Source: Antennarius striatus (lineage: Eukaryota > Chordata > Actinopteri > Lophiiformes > Antennariidae). Taken from it: 64,000 bases of DNA. Positions 1 to 12,209 of the stretch are shown piece by piece. Below the pieces are notes generated by a model. The model did not search any database, had not been told where the DNA came from, and was given only the letters and a program-made list of their open reading frames with translations. Each line of letters starts with the position of its first letter. Positions within the stretch are counted from its first letter, which is position 1. A program made the translations under genes and the position numbers. Location: the NCBI RefSeq assembly GCF_040054535.1, contig NC_090782.1, positions 18,582,001-18,646,000 on the forward strand, given 5' to 3'.

Positions 1-3000
1 GGGAACGATGTGTTTTTTCAAAGATGGCTGAAGCCAAGGGCCACCCACTCCTCTCTCATGCACAGCCAAGGCCAGAAAAAAAAGCAGATTCTGAAGAGGC
101 AGAAGTCAAAGGGATGGATAGATTATGGTTTGCCTGAGAATGTCCGTTCTGAAACTCACACCTGCTATTTTTCTGTTTCTCTTGGTTTCTGAAACTCCCT
201 CATGCTTTCCCTGCATTTGCAGAATCGTACAGAGCTGGACATTAGATGATTAAATCAGAGGATCAGTTTCAATCTTTACACTATGGAGACAAACACCATG
301 AGACATATCTGCACATTCATAAATCAATACATACATAAATTTGCTCTGTGTGTGGGTGATATCAGTCAAACGACTACATTAAGCAATGGTCTGACTCCTC
401 TGACCTCACCATGCAGTGGTTTTCCGAAGCCCAGAGGAATTTTGCTGGTTTTTCCCCTAAATCCTGGACGTGCATTGGACGTCCCTATATTTAGTACCCT
501 GTCCTCTCCTGATGGTGCCTGAACGGATATGGCGCCTGTGTTCTCACGACCCCTAAATTGCCCGCTGTCCCTCAACGTGAACTTGGCACACAGGCATTTG
601 AGGCATTTGTAGAGGAATCCACCTCTTTGCCCTTATTATTACCTTATAAAGCCCTGTGATATCCACAGTGTCCAATACACTGTACAGACAAGACACCTCA
701 ACAATGATGGGTGACGATGAACCTGATTGAGTGATTGCTTCTATTATAAAACTGGGTGCATTGTCGTTAAATGACAAAAAAAGCAGTATTGGTTTTACCA
801 ACAAGATGAATACAGTAAAGAATGTTCTTGTTTATTTTTTTGGACTAGAAATGAGGTAGTGCGACCGTTTCTCGAGACATGTTAGTGGTAAGAGGAGAGA
901 GAGCAGGGCCTATGCTCTAAGCAGACCACAAAGATCTTTATCCCAAGACAGAAGCTTCCTCTTCTCATAGATACTGTATAACCAAATTATCATTGCCCCA
1001 GCCAGCCCACATGATTAATTGCATAAATATAGCTACACCTCCAGCTAAACAGAGAGGAGTTGGCTCGAGAACTGCACGGGTTCAGGAAGTTTGTTGGAGG
1101 CAAAACGGTTGAGATAGTAGGAAAAGCCTGGCTGGCTCACACATGTGTACTTTTGGGTGTTTCACTGTATGACGAAGGCCAGTTGAGGTCAGTGAACGCA
1201 CCACCACCAGCAGAAGTAGCACAAACCTACAGTCTGTGACCTTCATCTCTACGGGCAATCATCACATAGAATAGCTCAGTTGAATCACAGATTGTTTATT
1301 TGATCCTGTTCATCCAGCCAACGAGCCTCCTTAGTACTGTAAAAACATTAAACCGAATGTCTGCTTGTATTTTAATAGTGAATTAAGTCCATATTTGTAC
1401 ACTTGGGCTTCTGGAAGGAAAGACTGCAGCAGTGTCAGCTCGTGGAAACTGAGGACAAAAGCACAGCAGGCACCAGCACACCTAGGGAGGCTCTGGGTGA
1501 TCACTGGGGATCTCACTGGGACAACAATTCCCATATAGAGAAAACTAAAGGCTTGTGCATCAACACAAATGATCATTATAAAAGCTTGATTGGTTGTGAT
1601 GATGCTCATGAATGTGGCGCACCTTGGAAGTTTTTCTTTTTTGTTGCTGCAGTGAACCATGTGCATGATTGAAAAGGAAAAAATAAGTAGGTCATTTCTA
1701 GAGGTTTGAGGGTTTTGTTTTGATGGTTTTCTTTCCATGAGTCATTCACAGTGCCACAACTTTAAAGTTACCCCCCCCCCCCAAAAAAAAGACAGAGTAA
1801 GCACCTTTTGGAACATTCACCAAAGAAAATATTCACTCTGTGGTGACAAAGCAGATATCTGAAACACACAATCACATTTTCTATATCACACAGGCCCGTT
1901 TTCAGTGTGGGTGGTTGATATGACTGAATATAGTGACCAGATCAATGGCTAAAGTTGGTGTAATAATTTTCCATTACTAAATTGCAAGGAAATTATTGTG
2001 ACAATAAGCTATTTGCTTCATTCCCTCAGCAGGGTTCCAATGCAAGAGTTGCAATGCAGCAGGACAAATGAAATCTAACAGAACCAATATGGAGGATTGA
2101 TTTTGGTGTTGTTATTCCCATCAAACTTCATCTAAAAAAATATAGTGCTGTAATAAAATTTGCATGAATTCATACATGCATCCCCCAAAATGAATGGTCA
2201 AAAATGCCCCCCCCCCCAAAAAAAAAAGATCATGTGCAAAGGATTAAGCTGTGTAACTAAGAAGTTATCGTTTTAAAGGAATTGATAAATTTAAATAAGA
2301 TTTATATAAAAAAACTGAGGAGTGACATTTATTACCATAAAACATGATGGGGACAAACACATGTGTGTTTCTGTCCGTGTGTGTCATCTTCGGAGTCAGA
2401 CAGTTCCTGCCCTCACCAGGCCTTTGCAGAGTAATGGTGAGGAAATATTTGTCTAATTTTAACAGGAGATAATTGAATTCCATTGATATTTTTGATAGAG
2501 CCAGAATAGCCAGCTACAGTACTTCAGACCTGAGCCAAACATTTGACCAATCATTGAATAGAGGCCAAAAAAAATGAATTTTCAATTATTCACAAGGTTG
2601 TTTTTACAAGAAGATAGATAACTTTATGAAAACCGGCTACAGAATGAGAGCAAGCATCAGATATGTAGCGGAAAACAAGGGTCCCATTCTTAAAGCATGG
2701 ACTGTGCCAGTCAATCTTTCACTTTACATTGAGAAGTTAAATGACTGAACAGGCAACAGGTTGTAATGAGGAGAAACATGAATTCAGTCTGCTGTGCTGA
2801 GTTCACACAATGATCTCAATCCAAAGGAGGCAGATTCAGGTTTGACAGTAAGCTGCTCTGTGGCAAAAATAAAAATCTATAAAAAACACATACCTTAAAA
2901 CAAGTTTGGAATAATTAGTCCTAATAAAGTGACTACGTCATTCAAAATAGACTGTTTAAGAATAGCCCGTCTGTCCCTGAGTTGCCTAGCATCTCTTTTT

Positions 3001-3198
3001 AATATAACCTCATAATAGGCAGATTTCAGTGACATAACAACAGGTACTTTATTTACAGCCGTGTCACCACTAATATTGGTACACAGGAAACTTCACTTGT
3101 CTTCACCACAGAAATACTAGAAAACTGAAAGCTTCAAAACACGACCGGCATCTGATCTCACCTGATCTTGATGTCCCGTTTCTCTGTTTACCTTTCAC
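1..3198. other. AT-rich non-coding stretch, no supported gene
   Basis: No open frame here combines plausible protein composition with splice sites. The longest, a minus-strand 135-codon frame at 1331-1738, is low in complexity and has no exon boundaries I would trust. Poly-C/poly-A runs occur near 1771-1788 and 2208-2227. The stretch may be intron or 3' part of the minus-strand gene whose first exon is at 3199-3372, but I could not locate a second exon. Confidence 0.4.
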
Positions 3199-3372
3199 CT
3201 GTCGGACCGAAAAACGATCAAAACACAGATGACTCCTAGCCCTGCTTCGGGATGTCGACTTATTCACCTGCTGAGGTTCGGCAGAAGCGGATGACTCAGG
3301 AACGCTGGTTTCCAGCAGCTGGCTGCTGCACCCCGCCTCCCCGTCACCGCACACCGCCTCCTCCGCCGCCAT
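3199..3372 (-). CDS. Probable first coding exon of an unidentified minus-strand gene
   Basis: A GC-rich minus-strand frame opens at ATG 3372 and runs 58 codons to a good splice donor (CGACAG then gtgaaag, exon end 3199), closing exactly at a codon boundary. The peptide begins MAAEEAVCGDGEAGCSSQLL and continues Ser/Glu-rich to a basic SRSRARSHLCFDRFSVRQ end. It has no signal peptide or membrane segment and looks like a disordered N-terminus. The upstream sequence to about 3420 is GC- and CpG-rich, unlike its AT-rich surroundings, as expected for a promoter. I do not recognise the protein. Downstream exons would lie at lower coordinates or outside the window. A second GT a few bases downstream could be an alternative donor. 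A chance frame in a CpG island cannot be excluded. Confidence 0.45.
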
Positions 3373-3440
3373 TGGACGCGCGTCTCTGCCTCCAGCGCGC
3401 TGTCAGCGGATCGCAGCACCAGTTCAACTACATGAGCTGC
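3373..3440 (-). promoter_or_regulatory. Putative CpG-rich promoter/5' UTR of the 3199-3372 exon
   Basis: Immediately upstream of the minus-strand ATG the DNA is locally GC- and CpG-rich (gacgcgcgtctc and cagcgcgctg elements) before returning to AT-rich sequence. This is inferred from composition and position only; no TATA box was identified. Confidence 0.3.
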
Positions 3441-5068
3441 ATTTAGGTCTAGAGTTACACTACAGAGCCGACATCAAACACTTCACATTATGTCCCAAAG
3501 GAGCGCTTTAAAAAAAAAAAAAAGTGCGTTTGATATTTATACTCCAGACTTGGAACACGTGACAGCAAAATTAGGATACTGGACAAAATAAAATCTGAAA
3601 CCTAGATTACAAAATATGTTGAAACATTTTATGCCATTGTTATAAATGCTGAAAATAATGAGCAGAACTTAGAAGTTTATAGTTTTTTAGTAATGTAAAA
3701 GGAACAGTTCTGGAGACCAAACTAGTACTTGGACTTTATTGCTGTAAAATCAAGCAGCCATAAATCAGCAAAATGCCCATTATCCCTTGTTTTTCCAGCA
3801 TAAGCAGAGTTTTCCCTAAAAAAGATGTATTCTGTATGGCAGCAGATGTTGTTCCCAAAGTTACAGTTAATCTTTTCAGCATAATGATTCCTTCATGGAC
3901 GAATAGGTTATCCATGTCATGTACTGTATACTAATGATCTCAATACCATTACACAGAGTGATTTTTGAGCATAAATAACAGCCTGCATGGTCCTTTTCCT
4001 CTTTATCTCAGAGGATATGATGTGCTTACTTTCCAAAAACCATTCTTCAGTCCAAGGGACACTTCGCATGCCTTAACTTGTATTCGTAGAGACAGCAATG
4101 AACTTTTTCCCGACAACATTTCTCCAAAGTTGTGCTGAGTTCATGTAGTACAATCAATGAAACACATTGATTGATTTTGTTTCTCTTGCAAAGTTATTTA
4201 GTTGGTTAACATCTAGTGTTTTGTTCTTCATGACACTATAATAATTATCTTAATAAGTAACAAAAGCAATGATAACACAATTTGCATACACAACATTTAT
4301 GCAATAAGTTATTAGTTTGTCCTAATCATGGGCCTGCATAACCGCCAGATGATGTGGGGAGTGACCCACTCTTCAGTCAGAGCTGCTTGGAGTTGTGGAG
4401 GTTATATTTTTTAATAGGTTTTGCATTCAAAACTAAGTTTATCACAAGTCATATTTCCAAGCAGGCTATGCAAATGGAGATATTTTGAGTCCAGTTAGGA
4501 CAATCCATTGGTTCAGCTATCAGGCAGAAACCTATCATTATGCTCGCATAAAAAATGGACTATTACAACTGGTTGAAAATGGGAAATATAAGAATTCGGC
4601 GTCATTATCCCTGTATTAGATGATCACGCATCTTGAACATGTATTGGTGAATTTAGAGGGGTAGTTTAGGCATTGTGTGGCTTGTCTGTCACTATTGATA
4701 ACCTGTTGTGAGAACGAGCCAAGATTATACATTGAGGACACACTCAATGTTGTCATTAAAGTTTTCACCTCCACAAAGGAAGTTATGTTCTCACTTTTGT
4801 CTGTTTTGTATGTGTGAATTTTAATGTAATGTAATAATATTATAATTTGCAGGGGGGGCCGTGATTGATTCATCCACAATATTGCAATAAATAAGATGAG
4901 AAAAATGGTGTTTAAGTGATTCTCTATGATTTTAGAAATACATAAAGATGATGCCGACACGATTTGTGGAGCAGATCCAAATCTGTTAATGTATCATGTA
5001 CTGTACACATATTTTTGACCTTGGCAGAAATATCTGTCCAGGGTATCAAGAGCTAATTGAGAACGATG

Positions 5069-5071
<3 letters not shown>
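3441..5071. other. Non-coding AT-rich stretch
   Basis: I see no exon. Open frames such as the minus-strand one at 4616-4960 lack splice boundaries and have the composition of random AT-rich DNA. Confidence 0.4.

Positions 5072-5162
<91 letters not shown>
5072..5162. repeat. (CT)n microsatellite, about 45 units
   Basis: Uninterrupted CT dinucleotides, followed by a short poly-C and another CT piece. Open frames read across it (poly-LS, poly-RE) are artefacts. Confidence 0.98.
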
Positions 5163-6450
<1,288 letters not shown>

Positions 6451-7928
6451 TGTGCTCAGTATGCATGTGTGATCTACACTGTGTTCTATTCCATACAGTA
6501 CACTTATCTACATCTCAACAGAATCAGAAATCAAAGCTACACCTCTATACCTTTGCCCACCCCCACCAAAAACAAAACAAAACAACAACCCCAGAACAAA
6601 ACAAAATAACCGAGCACTAAATTCTCAGTGGGATTTTTTTAAGGAACACATTAACCCAGACAGGGTTAACAAATGGACTGTAAATGATAAATGAAATTTT
6701 ATTGCTTTATTTATTTATTTATTTATTTATTGCCTTCAATTAATGAGCGTATACCACTCCGAATGCATACACTAAGTAATGCTGAAGGTGTATTAGTACA
6801 GCATCTTTGACGACTGCTTGAATCCTTCAAAATAAAACAAACTGTAAATAAAAATTTAAATAGGCCAAATAGAAAAAAAAAACCCCAATCGGAATAAGAG
6901 GCAGTTTATACAGGAGAGTTTAAAAAGAAACAAAGCTACAAAGTAGAAAATATTAATGCTTTGTGCCACATAAAAGTCGGTAAATTGTCAGTAGGAACAG
7001 GAACATGTCATATCTTACATTTAGACGGACATTCACTTCCTGTTAGAACACGCAGGTATCTCAACAAAACACCGCGTGATGTGCAGACCCCGCCCACTTT
7101 GCGCAAGTTGTGCACTTGCTGGGATCTACTGTAAATCCAGATATCTTAGTATGATAGAAGCTGATTTTATTAAAGGGCTTCAGCGCGCATTGAAGAATAC
7201 GTGACAGTTTAGGTGACTGAGAAATAAATACATGCATGAAAAGAGGTGTTTCGTATGAAAACCGCTTATGTTTCCAAGGCAACTAGTGAAAAATTGATTA
7301 GATTCAGAGACTTAGAATAAAAGAGCTGCCCTACAAGGAGGAGCAAAGGTGATTCCTTCAAAGTTAGATGTAATGTATGTAGTGACATGTACAACCTGCC
7401 ATGTTCTCGCACACAAGGCCATCTTCAGGACTTAAGGGACAGGTCATTTTTTCAGCTCTTCCATGTAATGAAATATCGGTTATTATTTTTGTGTAGTGGT
7501 AAACATAATCAGATAGCCCATTAAATATAAAAATACCAATCATTTAATCACGGTATTACTAATTAACCATTTGAATGTACATTTTAATACTGATTTAATG
7601 TGACTGGAGGAACCATCTAACTTGAACACACACTCATTTGAATTCTAGTTTATTCAGAGACACTTTAAAAACTTCATTGAACAGTCTTTTGTTTCTTCTT
7701 TTCGTGATAGACATTATTCAAATAGCCGGCTAAAAGAGTCACTGTAATCTTTTAATCACTTTGTGATGACAGGCTATCAGACTAAGTCTGAGAAGTGGGC
7801 TAATCTAATTGCATATTGGCATAAGGAGATACTTTATAAGATTTATTTCGGGTGTTTTTTCCGTTGCAGAAGTCCCATGCGATGCACAAATAATAATAAT
7901 AATAATAAAAGGTTTTATTTAAGAGCCT
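6451..7928. other. Non-coding stretch upstream of TMEM221
   Basis: Contains a short (TTTA)n at about 6711-6733 and an (ATA)n at 7890-7908. No gene is supported. The minus-strand frame at 7061-7282 has no exon boundaries. Confidence 0.4.
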
Positions 7929-8304
7929 GTGATATCAACTGCTGGTGGGGATTACAATGTTTTCTGTATTTTGGGCTGCCAGGATGTTCCGTGTCTAGTT
8001 GGTGAGCGCTGCCTCTCTCAGGAGCGCGTCGGGGCTTTGTTTCCGAGTGTCCCGGAGTTAAAGTCCGTTGTTGTCGAGAAGTTTATAATCTGGGGATTTA
8101 AAACACATCACATGCCCAGACCGGCCAGCGGCGCCCTCCATCACCACAGGAGAACAACAGCAAAAAAATCTATGTTGGAAGGGAACATTTCATTGACACA
8201 GCAATGCCTGCGTACTTCACGGGAGTTTAGGGTCTTTACTGACAGTCAGACCGGGAGAGTCGAGCTGTTCTCTGGAGAAATCTGGAATTTTGGATTTTAA
8301 AAAA
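7929..8304 (+). promoter_or_regulatory. Likely promoter/5' UTR of TMEM221 with upstream open frame
   Basis: GC content rises relative to the flanks just before the TMEM221 ATG, with CpGs in gagcgcgtcgggg and cagcggcgccctcc. A 123-codon frame (7929-8300) stops just before the ATG. It shows no recognisable domain and is best read as an upstream ORF in the 5' UTR. The transcription start cannot be placed from sequence alone. Confidence 0.45.
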
Positions 8305-11300
8305 ATGTCACTCAAATACAGCCAGCGGTCTCTTATAGTGTTGTCTCTACTCGGGATTTTATCGGCCATCATGTCCGTTTTATCGGTCATTTTGATTTTC
8401 CAGCTTCAGTCTCAACGGGCGGCTGCGAAGGAGTCTCCCTCCTCCGCCTCCTCGGTCGTCCCCGCTCCCGTCTGGGCCGTCCTGCTGCCGGTCTCCACGG
8501 TGCTGTCGGCCCTGTCCCTGACCCTCCATCTCAGCTCTGCGGTGGTTTGTCTCCTTCACAGCTATTTCTCAACAGAAGTCTGCAGAGGAGATCAGGATAC
8601 TGAGAGGTATTTGTCCCGCATGCGATGCAGTTAATTTTGATTAGGTATGTTAATTAGATTTTTTTTTTTAAACAAATAAAAAGTTAGGAGCTAAACCCAC
8701 CTTTGCACAACTCACTCAGGTGTACCGGTCTTACTGTTACACTATGTGTCACCATTATGTTGTCATTTTCCACCAGCCAAATAAAGATCCCTGTGTAAAG
8801 TAATGCAATTCAACGCCGTCTAATTAATGATATCATGCAATTTTAGGTGCATTTTGCTTATATTTATAAGTGACAAAAGGAGTGACAAACTTTAATACCA
8901 GACATGAGTAAACACCACCATGAAATACAACCTCAATAACAATGCAGATTTATTACCATTCAAAAAGATATAAAGTAATTACCGTTACTGAACTATGGCA
9001 GTGTGTGTGATATTTCCCACAACACTGTTGCTGTGAGTTAAAAATTAACATTTAATTCAGCCTGAGGCAACACAAACTTTTTTTTTTGTCCTTGACAACT
9101 AATTTCAAGATTCATTAAAACACAACATCATTTCAGAAGCACAAAAGTGCATTCCTCATGTGTCAGAGGGCAGAGGCCCGCACTGCTATGTTGTTGGATG
9201 ACCCCCGCCTCTCGGCTCTTGTGAATCCCACCGAAACAATGGCCTTCCTCTCATTATGCAACCCTCACACAGCCTGGAGCTGGCCCTTTCCCACATCGCT
9301 TTACAAATCAAACAGCTCGCCCCACACTTCCCTGTTTGTAGAGGGAAAAAGAGAATTATATTCAACATTACAAAATAAACTGGTGCACCCTAATAGTCAC
9401 CTATGAAATATTTTAGGACTGACAGTGACAATATATAAATTTATCAGATGGGGAATAAAAAAAGAGCACCTTGAATATCTTAATCTGGATAGAAACCCCC
9501 CCCCCCCTGAAATTAAAGACAACACAGACACCGTGCTTATGTTTTCATTTAATTACTGACCAGAAAGTTACATTAGTAGTGTTAATGTATAAACTGGCAT
9601 GACACTGGCTATCGGACTATTCTGCCTTGGAGTTTCTGTCTACCTGGCAGGTAAGAAGAAAAGCGACAAATAAGATTCTTATTTTGTAGGATACAGGATT
9701 TACTCCTAATAAAACATGTTGCCCAGTCGATTACACTGATATTTAATCCTGAAATGTAGGTTAGAGCTGTGCACCTGTTGTTGACAACTGCTGTCTCCCT
9801 TGTACATTAGGATCTTGGAATTTGCATGAAGCATAATTTTTACTGCCTGCTAAAAAAACAAAACCTCAGGAATGTTAAAACTAGTGTTCAAAACGAAACG
9901 CAGTGGATTTTCGAGAACCGAAGCCAAACTGGCTCTCTCTCCAATCTGCAGCGAGTCCAACAGAACAATGCATTCTTTGACCAGCTTCCATGACTTAAGT
10001 GTTTTTAATGGTGAACCTGGCAGCGATCTGGTGTGCTGTTCCACTGAGTGGCTTGTACCGTGGGGGTCACTGGAGGCCGTCACTCCAATGTGAGGAAAAC
10101 GTATCCCCCTCATGACCTCACTTCAGTCATAATCAAGATGTAGTAGACCATGAGATCGCAAACGCCACCAGCACAGGACCTCACGTCACATCCCAGAATT
10201 GTGTCTCTCTCCTCCTTCTTTTGGTGTCCCTGGTTCCATAATTTTTTTCCTGGAGATAAACAGTGAAAATTAATTTAATTTAATATACTTTAGTAATCCC
10301 CAAAGGGAAATTAAGAGCACTCTAGTTAGTCCAATCAAATCACATGCATATGTTAGTATGTACAGGCCCTGAACAAACAAACACACACAGGGCGCCTGTA
10401 CGCATACAGAGGAGGTAGAGTGGCAGGCAGCTCCTTCGTGGTGCGCCCCAAATGAGCAACTTGTAAGGGGCCTTGGTCAAGGGCGCCTCGGCAGTGCTCT
10501 GGAGGTGAGCTGACAGTGGGAGGTGTCAGACACCCCAATCTGTCAGACACCTCCCACTGTCAGCTCACCGTCAGGTGTTTTTTTTGGGTGGGAGCGGGAT
10601 TTGAACCGCCGATTTCTGAACATTGGACGTCCCGCTCTACTGCGCGCTCTACCACTGAGTCAATGCCGCTGGTCTTTATAAGATATTTTTAAAAAATGTA
10701 AAAGAAATTGCTGGGATGTGGAAAACATAGAATGAAAAGTATATAAAATAATCAAAAATTGACCAAAGCAGCAAAACAACACACAATCCTGAAGTTAGTT
10801 GGACCATTACAGATAAATAACACAAAAACAAATGATGAAGTGGTCAAAGTTTGTGTGTGCATGAAGTCTTTGTTTCTCTCTTTTCACAGCTATGTCCATC
10901 TTTATGCTCCTCATATTTGAGGTGGAGACAGGCATTGCAAGCGCTTGTGTTCTCTCTTCTGGGATCTTAATCCTATTGGTTGTTGTGATCCACTCTCTGG
11001 TCAAAGCCTCGCATAGTTCCAAGTACTATCATGGTGACCACATCGATACCATCTACCAGAATGACCACGGGAGGAGCAGCATGCTTGCTTCTCGACCCTG
11101 CGAGCTTAAAATTGGCGTGGACAAACCAAGAATGCACCGAAGTCAGTCTCACCTCCAGCATCCGAGCTCCTATCCTCACTGTAACAACCCGAGACAACAA
11201 GAAAAGGAGCAGTACTCTCCACCTGGAGCATCCCTTGCCCACGTTAGTGATAAAGATGGCTACAGTAGTGGTGGTAGTTGTCCCCGAATGCACAGGACCC

Positions 11301-11422
11301 TGTCTACTGAATCTGGTTTATTGCAGGCCCAGGCTAAACCCTGGAATGGGGTCAACAATGAGATGAGGAGTGTTCTTGCGCGCAAGTCAGGGATTTCCAC
11401 AAGGGACTCTACTCTTGTGTGA
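8305..11422 (+). CDS. tmem221: TMEM221, four-pass membrane protein; exon 2 apparently damaged
   Basis: Transmembrane protein of uncertain function. Exon 1 is 8305-8606, ending at donor gtattt in phase 2. It starts MSLKYSQRSLIVLSLLGILS and encodes two hydrophobic segments, about residues 9-30 and 52-85, the second followed by a short Cys-containing loop. Exon 3 is 10890-11422 (acceptor ttttcacag), giving SIFMLLIFEVETGIASACVL, a fourth membrane segment (LSSGILILLVVVIHSL) and a long hydrophilic Ser/His-rich tail ending RKSGISTRDSTLV. Between them, 9599-9650 encodes MTLAIGLFCLGVSVYLA and joins exon 3 in phase through donor gtaag. In that frame a TAA lies at 9590-9592 with no AG acceptor after it, so the expected 5' half of exon 2 is missing. 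The full protein is therefore not readable here. The 3' part could start at Met 9599 (194 codons). Identity rests on family resemblance; the polarity and three-exon layout are directly visible. Confidence 0.72.
8607..9592 (+). other. TMEM221 intron 1 (as read)
   Basis: Begins with donor gtattt at 8607. It contains poly-T (8658-8669) and poly-C (9498-9507) runs and an unremarkable open frame at 9158-9406. I searched it by eye for the missing exon 2 start (a Trp/Phe-containing loop before the third membrane segment) and did not find it. Confidence 0.4.
10270..10672 (-). mobile_element. tRNA-derived SINE, near full length
   Basis: Read on the minus strand, the head at about 10672-10590 has box A-like (GACTCAGTGGTAGAGC) and box B-like (GGTTCAAATCCC) promoter motifs of RNA polymerase III. 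A body of about 200 bp follows, then a 3' end with aatttccctttggggatta and an A/T-rich tail. The acceptor and T stems do not pair well enough for a working tRNA. The element sits in TMEM221 intron 2, antisense to the gene. An inverted duplication inside the body is listed separately. No clear target-site duplication is visible. Confidence 0.7.
10504..10569. repeat. Perfect 24-bp inverted repeat with 18-nt loop
   Basis: The left arm 10504-10527 (GGTGAGCTGACAGTGGGAGG, then TGTC) is exactly reverse-complementary to 10546-10569. It lies within the body of the SINE at 10270-10672, so it is probably a local inverted duplication by template switching. Confidence 0.95.
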
Positions 11423-11730
11423 CATGAAGGAGCTGGACTTGGGGTTAAAGACACCAGTTAGCGGCAAGCTAACACAACTATCATCTTACTCAAAACCTAT
11501 TTAGGACAACTTTTGCATAATTTGTGATGATTTGTGAGAACAAACTTGATTTAAAACTTATTACAACACACCAATGTTGCCCAAACACCAATCTGTAAGA
11601 GTTATGCTTTCACTGTAATAATGTAAATACTTTGTTCTGTCGTACATGGTGACTCACTGCCAAATATTTGTGCATAATTTGTGAATGCTTTTTGTTATTT
11701 TGTTGGTCAAAATGATTTCCTGTGAATTCA

Positions 11731-11736
11731 AATAAA
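11731..11736 (+). terminator. Candidate polyadenylation signal of TMEM221
   Basis: AATAAA about 310 bases after the TMEM221 stop codon, on the same strand. A second AATAAA lies further downstream near 12032. Confidence 0.5.
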
Positions 11737-12209
11737 TTAGTTTGAGAAAACAAACTCTGGTTTGAAAATCAGATGTTGTCAAAGCCAAAATTAAAATGTT
11801 CACAAAACCTGCTACCTTTAGATGTATAGTTTAAATGCAGATTGCAATTTTTTCTGAAGTGGCTTTAGCTTAGTCCACTAGGTCTTGGGCCGGGGACTGG
11901 AGGGTGGTCAGTTTAAGGACCATGTGGACAAAAAGGATGGACTGTGAACTGGCAGTGGAGACGTGCCAGCTCACCTCCTGTGCAATGTTAATGTTAATGC
12001 CTGATGAAGATCTCGTATGAGAATTTTCACAAATAAAAGTAGTCCTGTAAGTAGTCAGTGTGCGGACATTCCTGCATGTTTGATCAACTCACACCCCAGC
12101 GTTCTATGTCGGAAGTATTTTCTTCTGAATCATTTCTGAAATACATTCTCTAATGGCAAACAGAGGCCTCATTATATCATGTCTGGAGGAACTACTAACC
12201 TTTGACACC
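11737..12209. other. Short intergenic stretch between convergent TMEM221 and BORCS8
   Basis: The 3' ends of the plus-strand TMEM221 and minus-strand BORCS8 face each other here. No coding signal is seen. Confidence 0.4.

Noticed and set aside
24..137. Plus-strand frame MAEAKGHPLLSHAQPRPEKK and onward, 37 codons
   Set aside because: Coding-like composition, but no donor, no known similarity by eye and a stop at once; too weak to call.
940..1010. Minus-strand frame with a membrane-like stretch ending in a stop (GLAGAMIIWLYSIYEKRK)
   Set aside because: An upstream in-frame stop lies close by with no acceptor between, so it cannot be a terminal exon.
1331..1738. 135-codon minus-strand frame
   Set aside because: No recognisable domain, no exon boundaries, and unlikely composition; probably chance.
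9158..9406. An extra TMEM221 exon in intron 1
   Set aside because: The frame lacks the expected loop and membrane sequence and has no matching acceptor and donor phase.
10590..10672. tRNA gene on the minus strand
   Set aside because: Box A and box B motifs are present, but the acceptor and T stems do not pair and it is fused to a SINE body.
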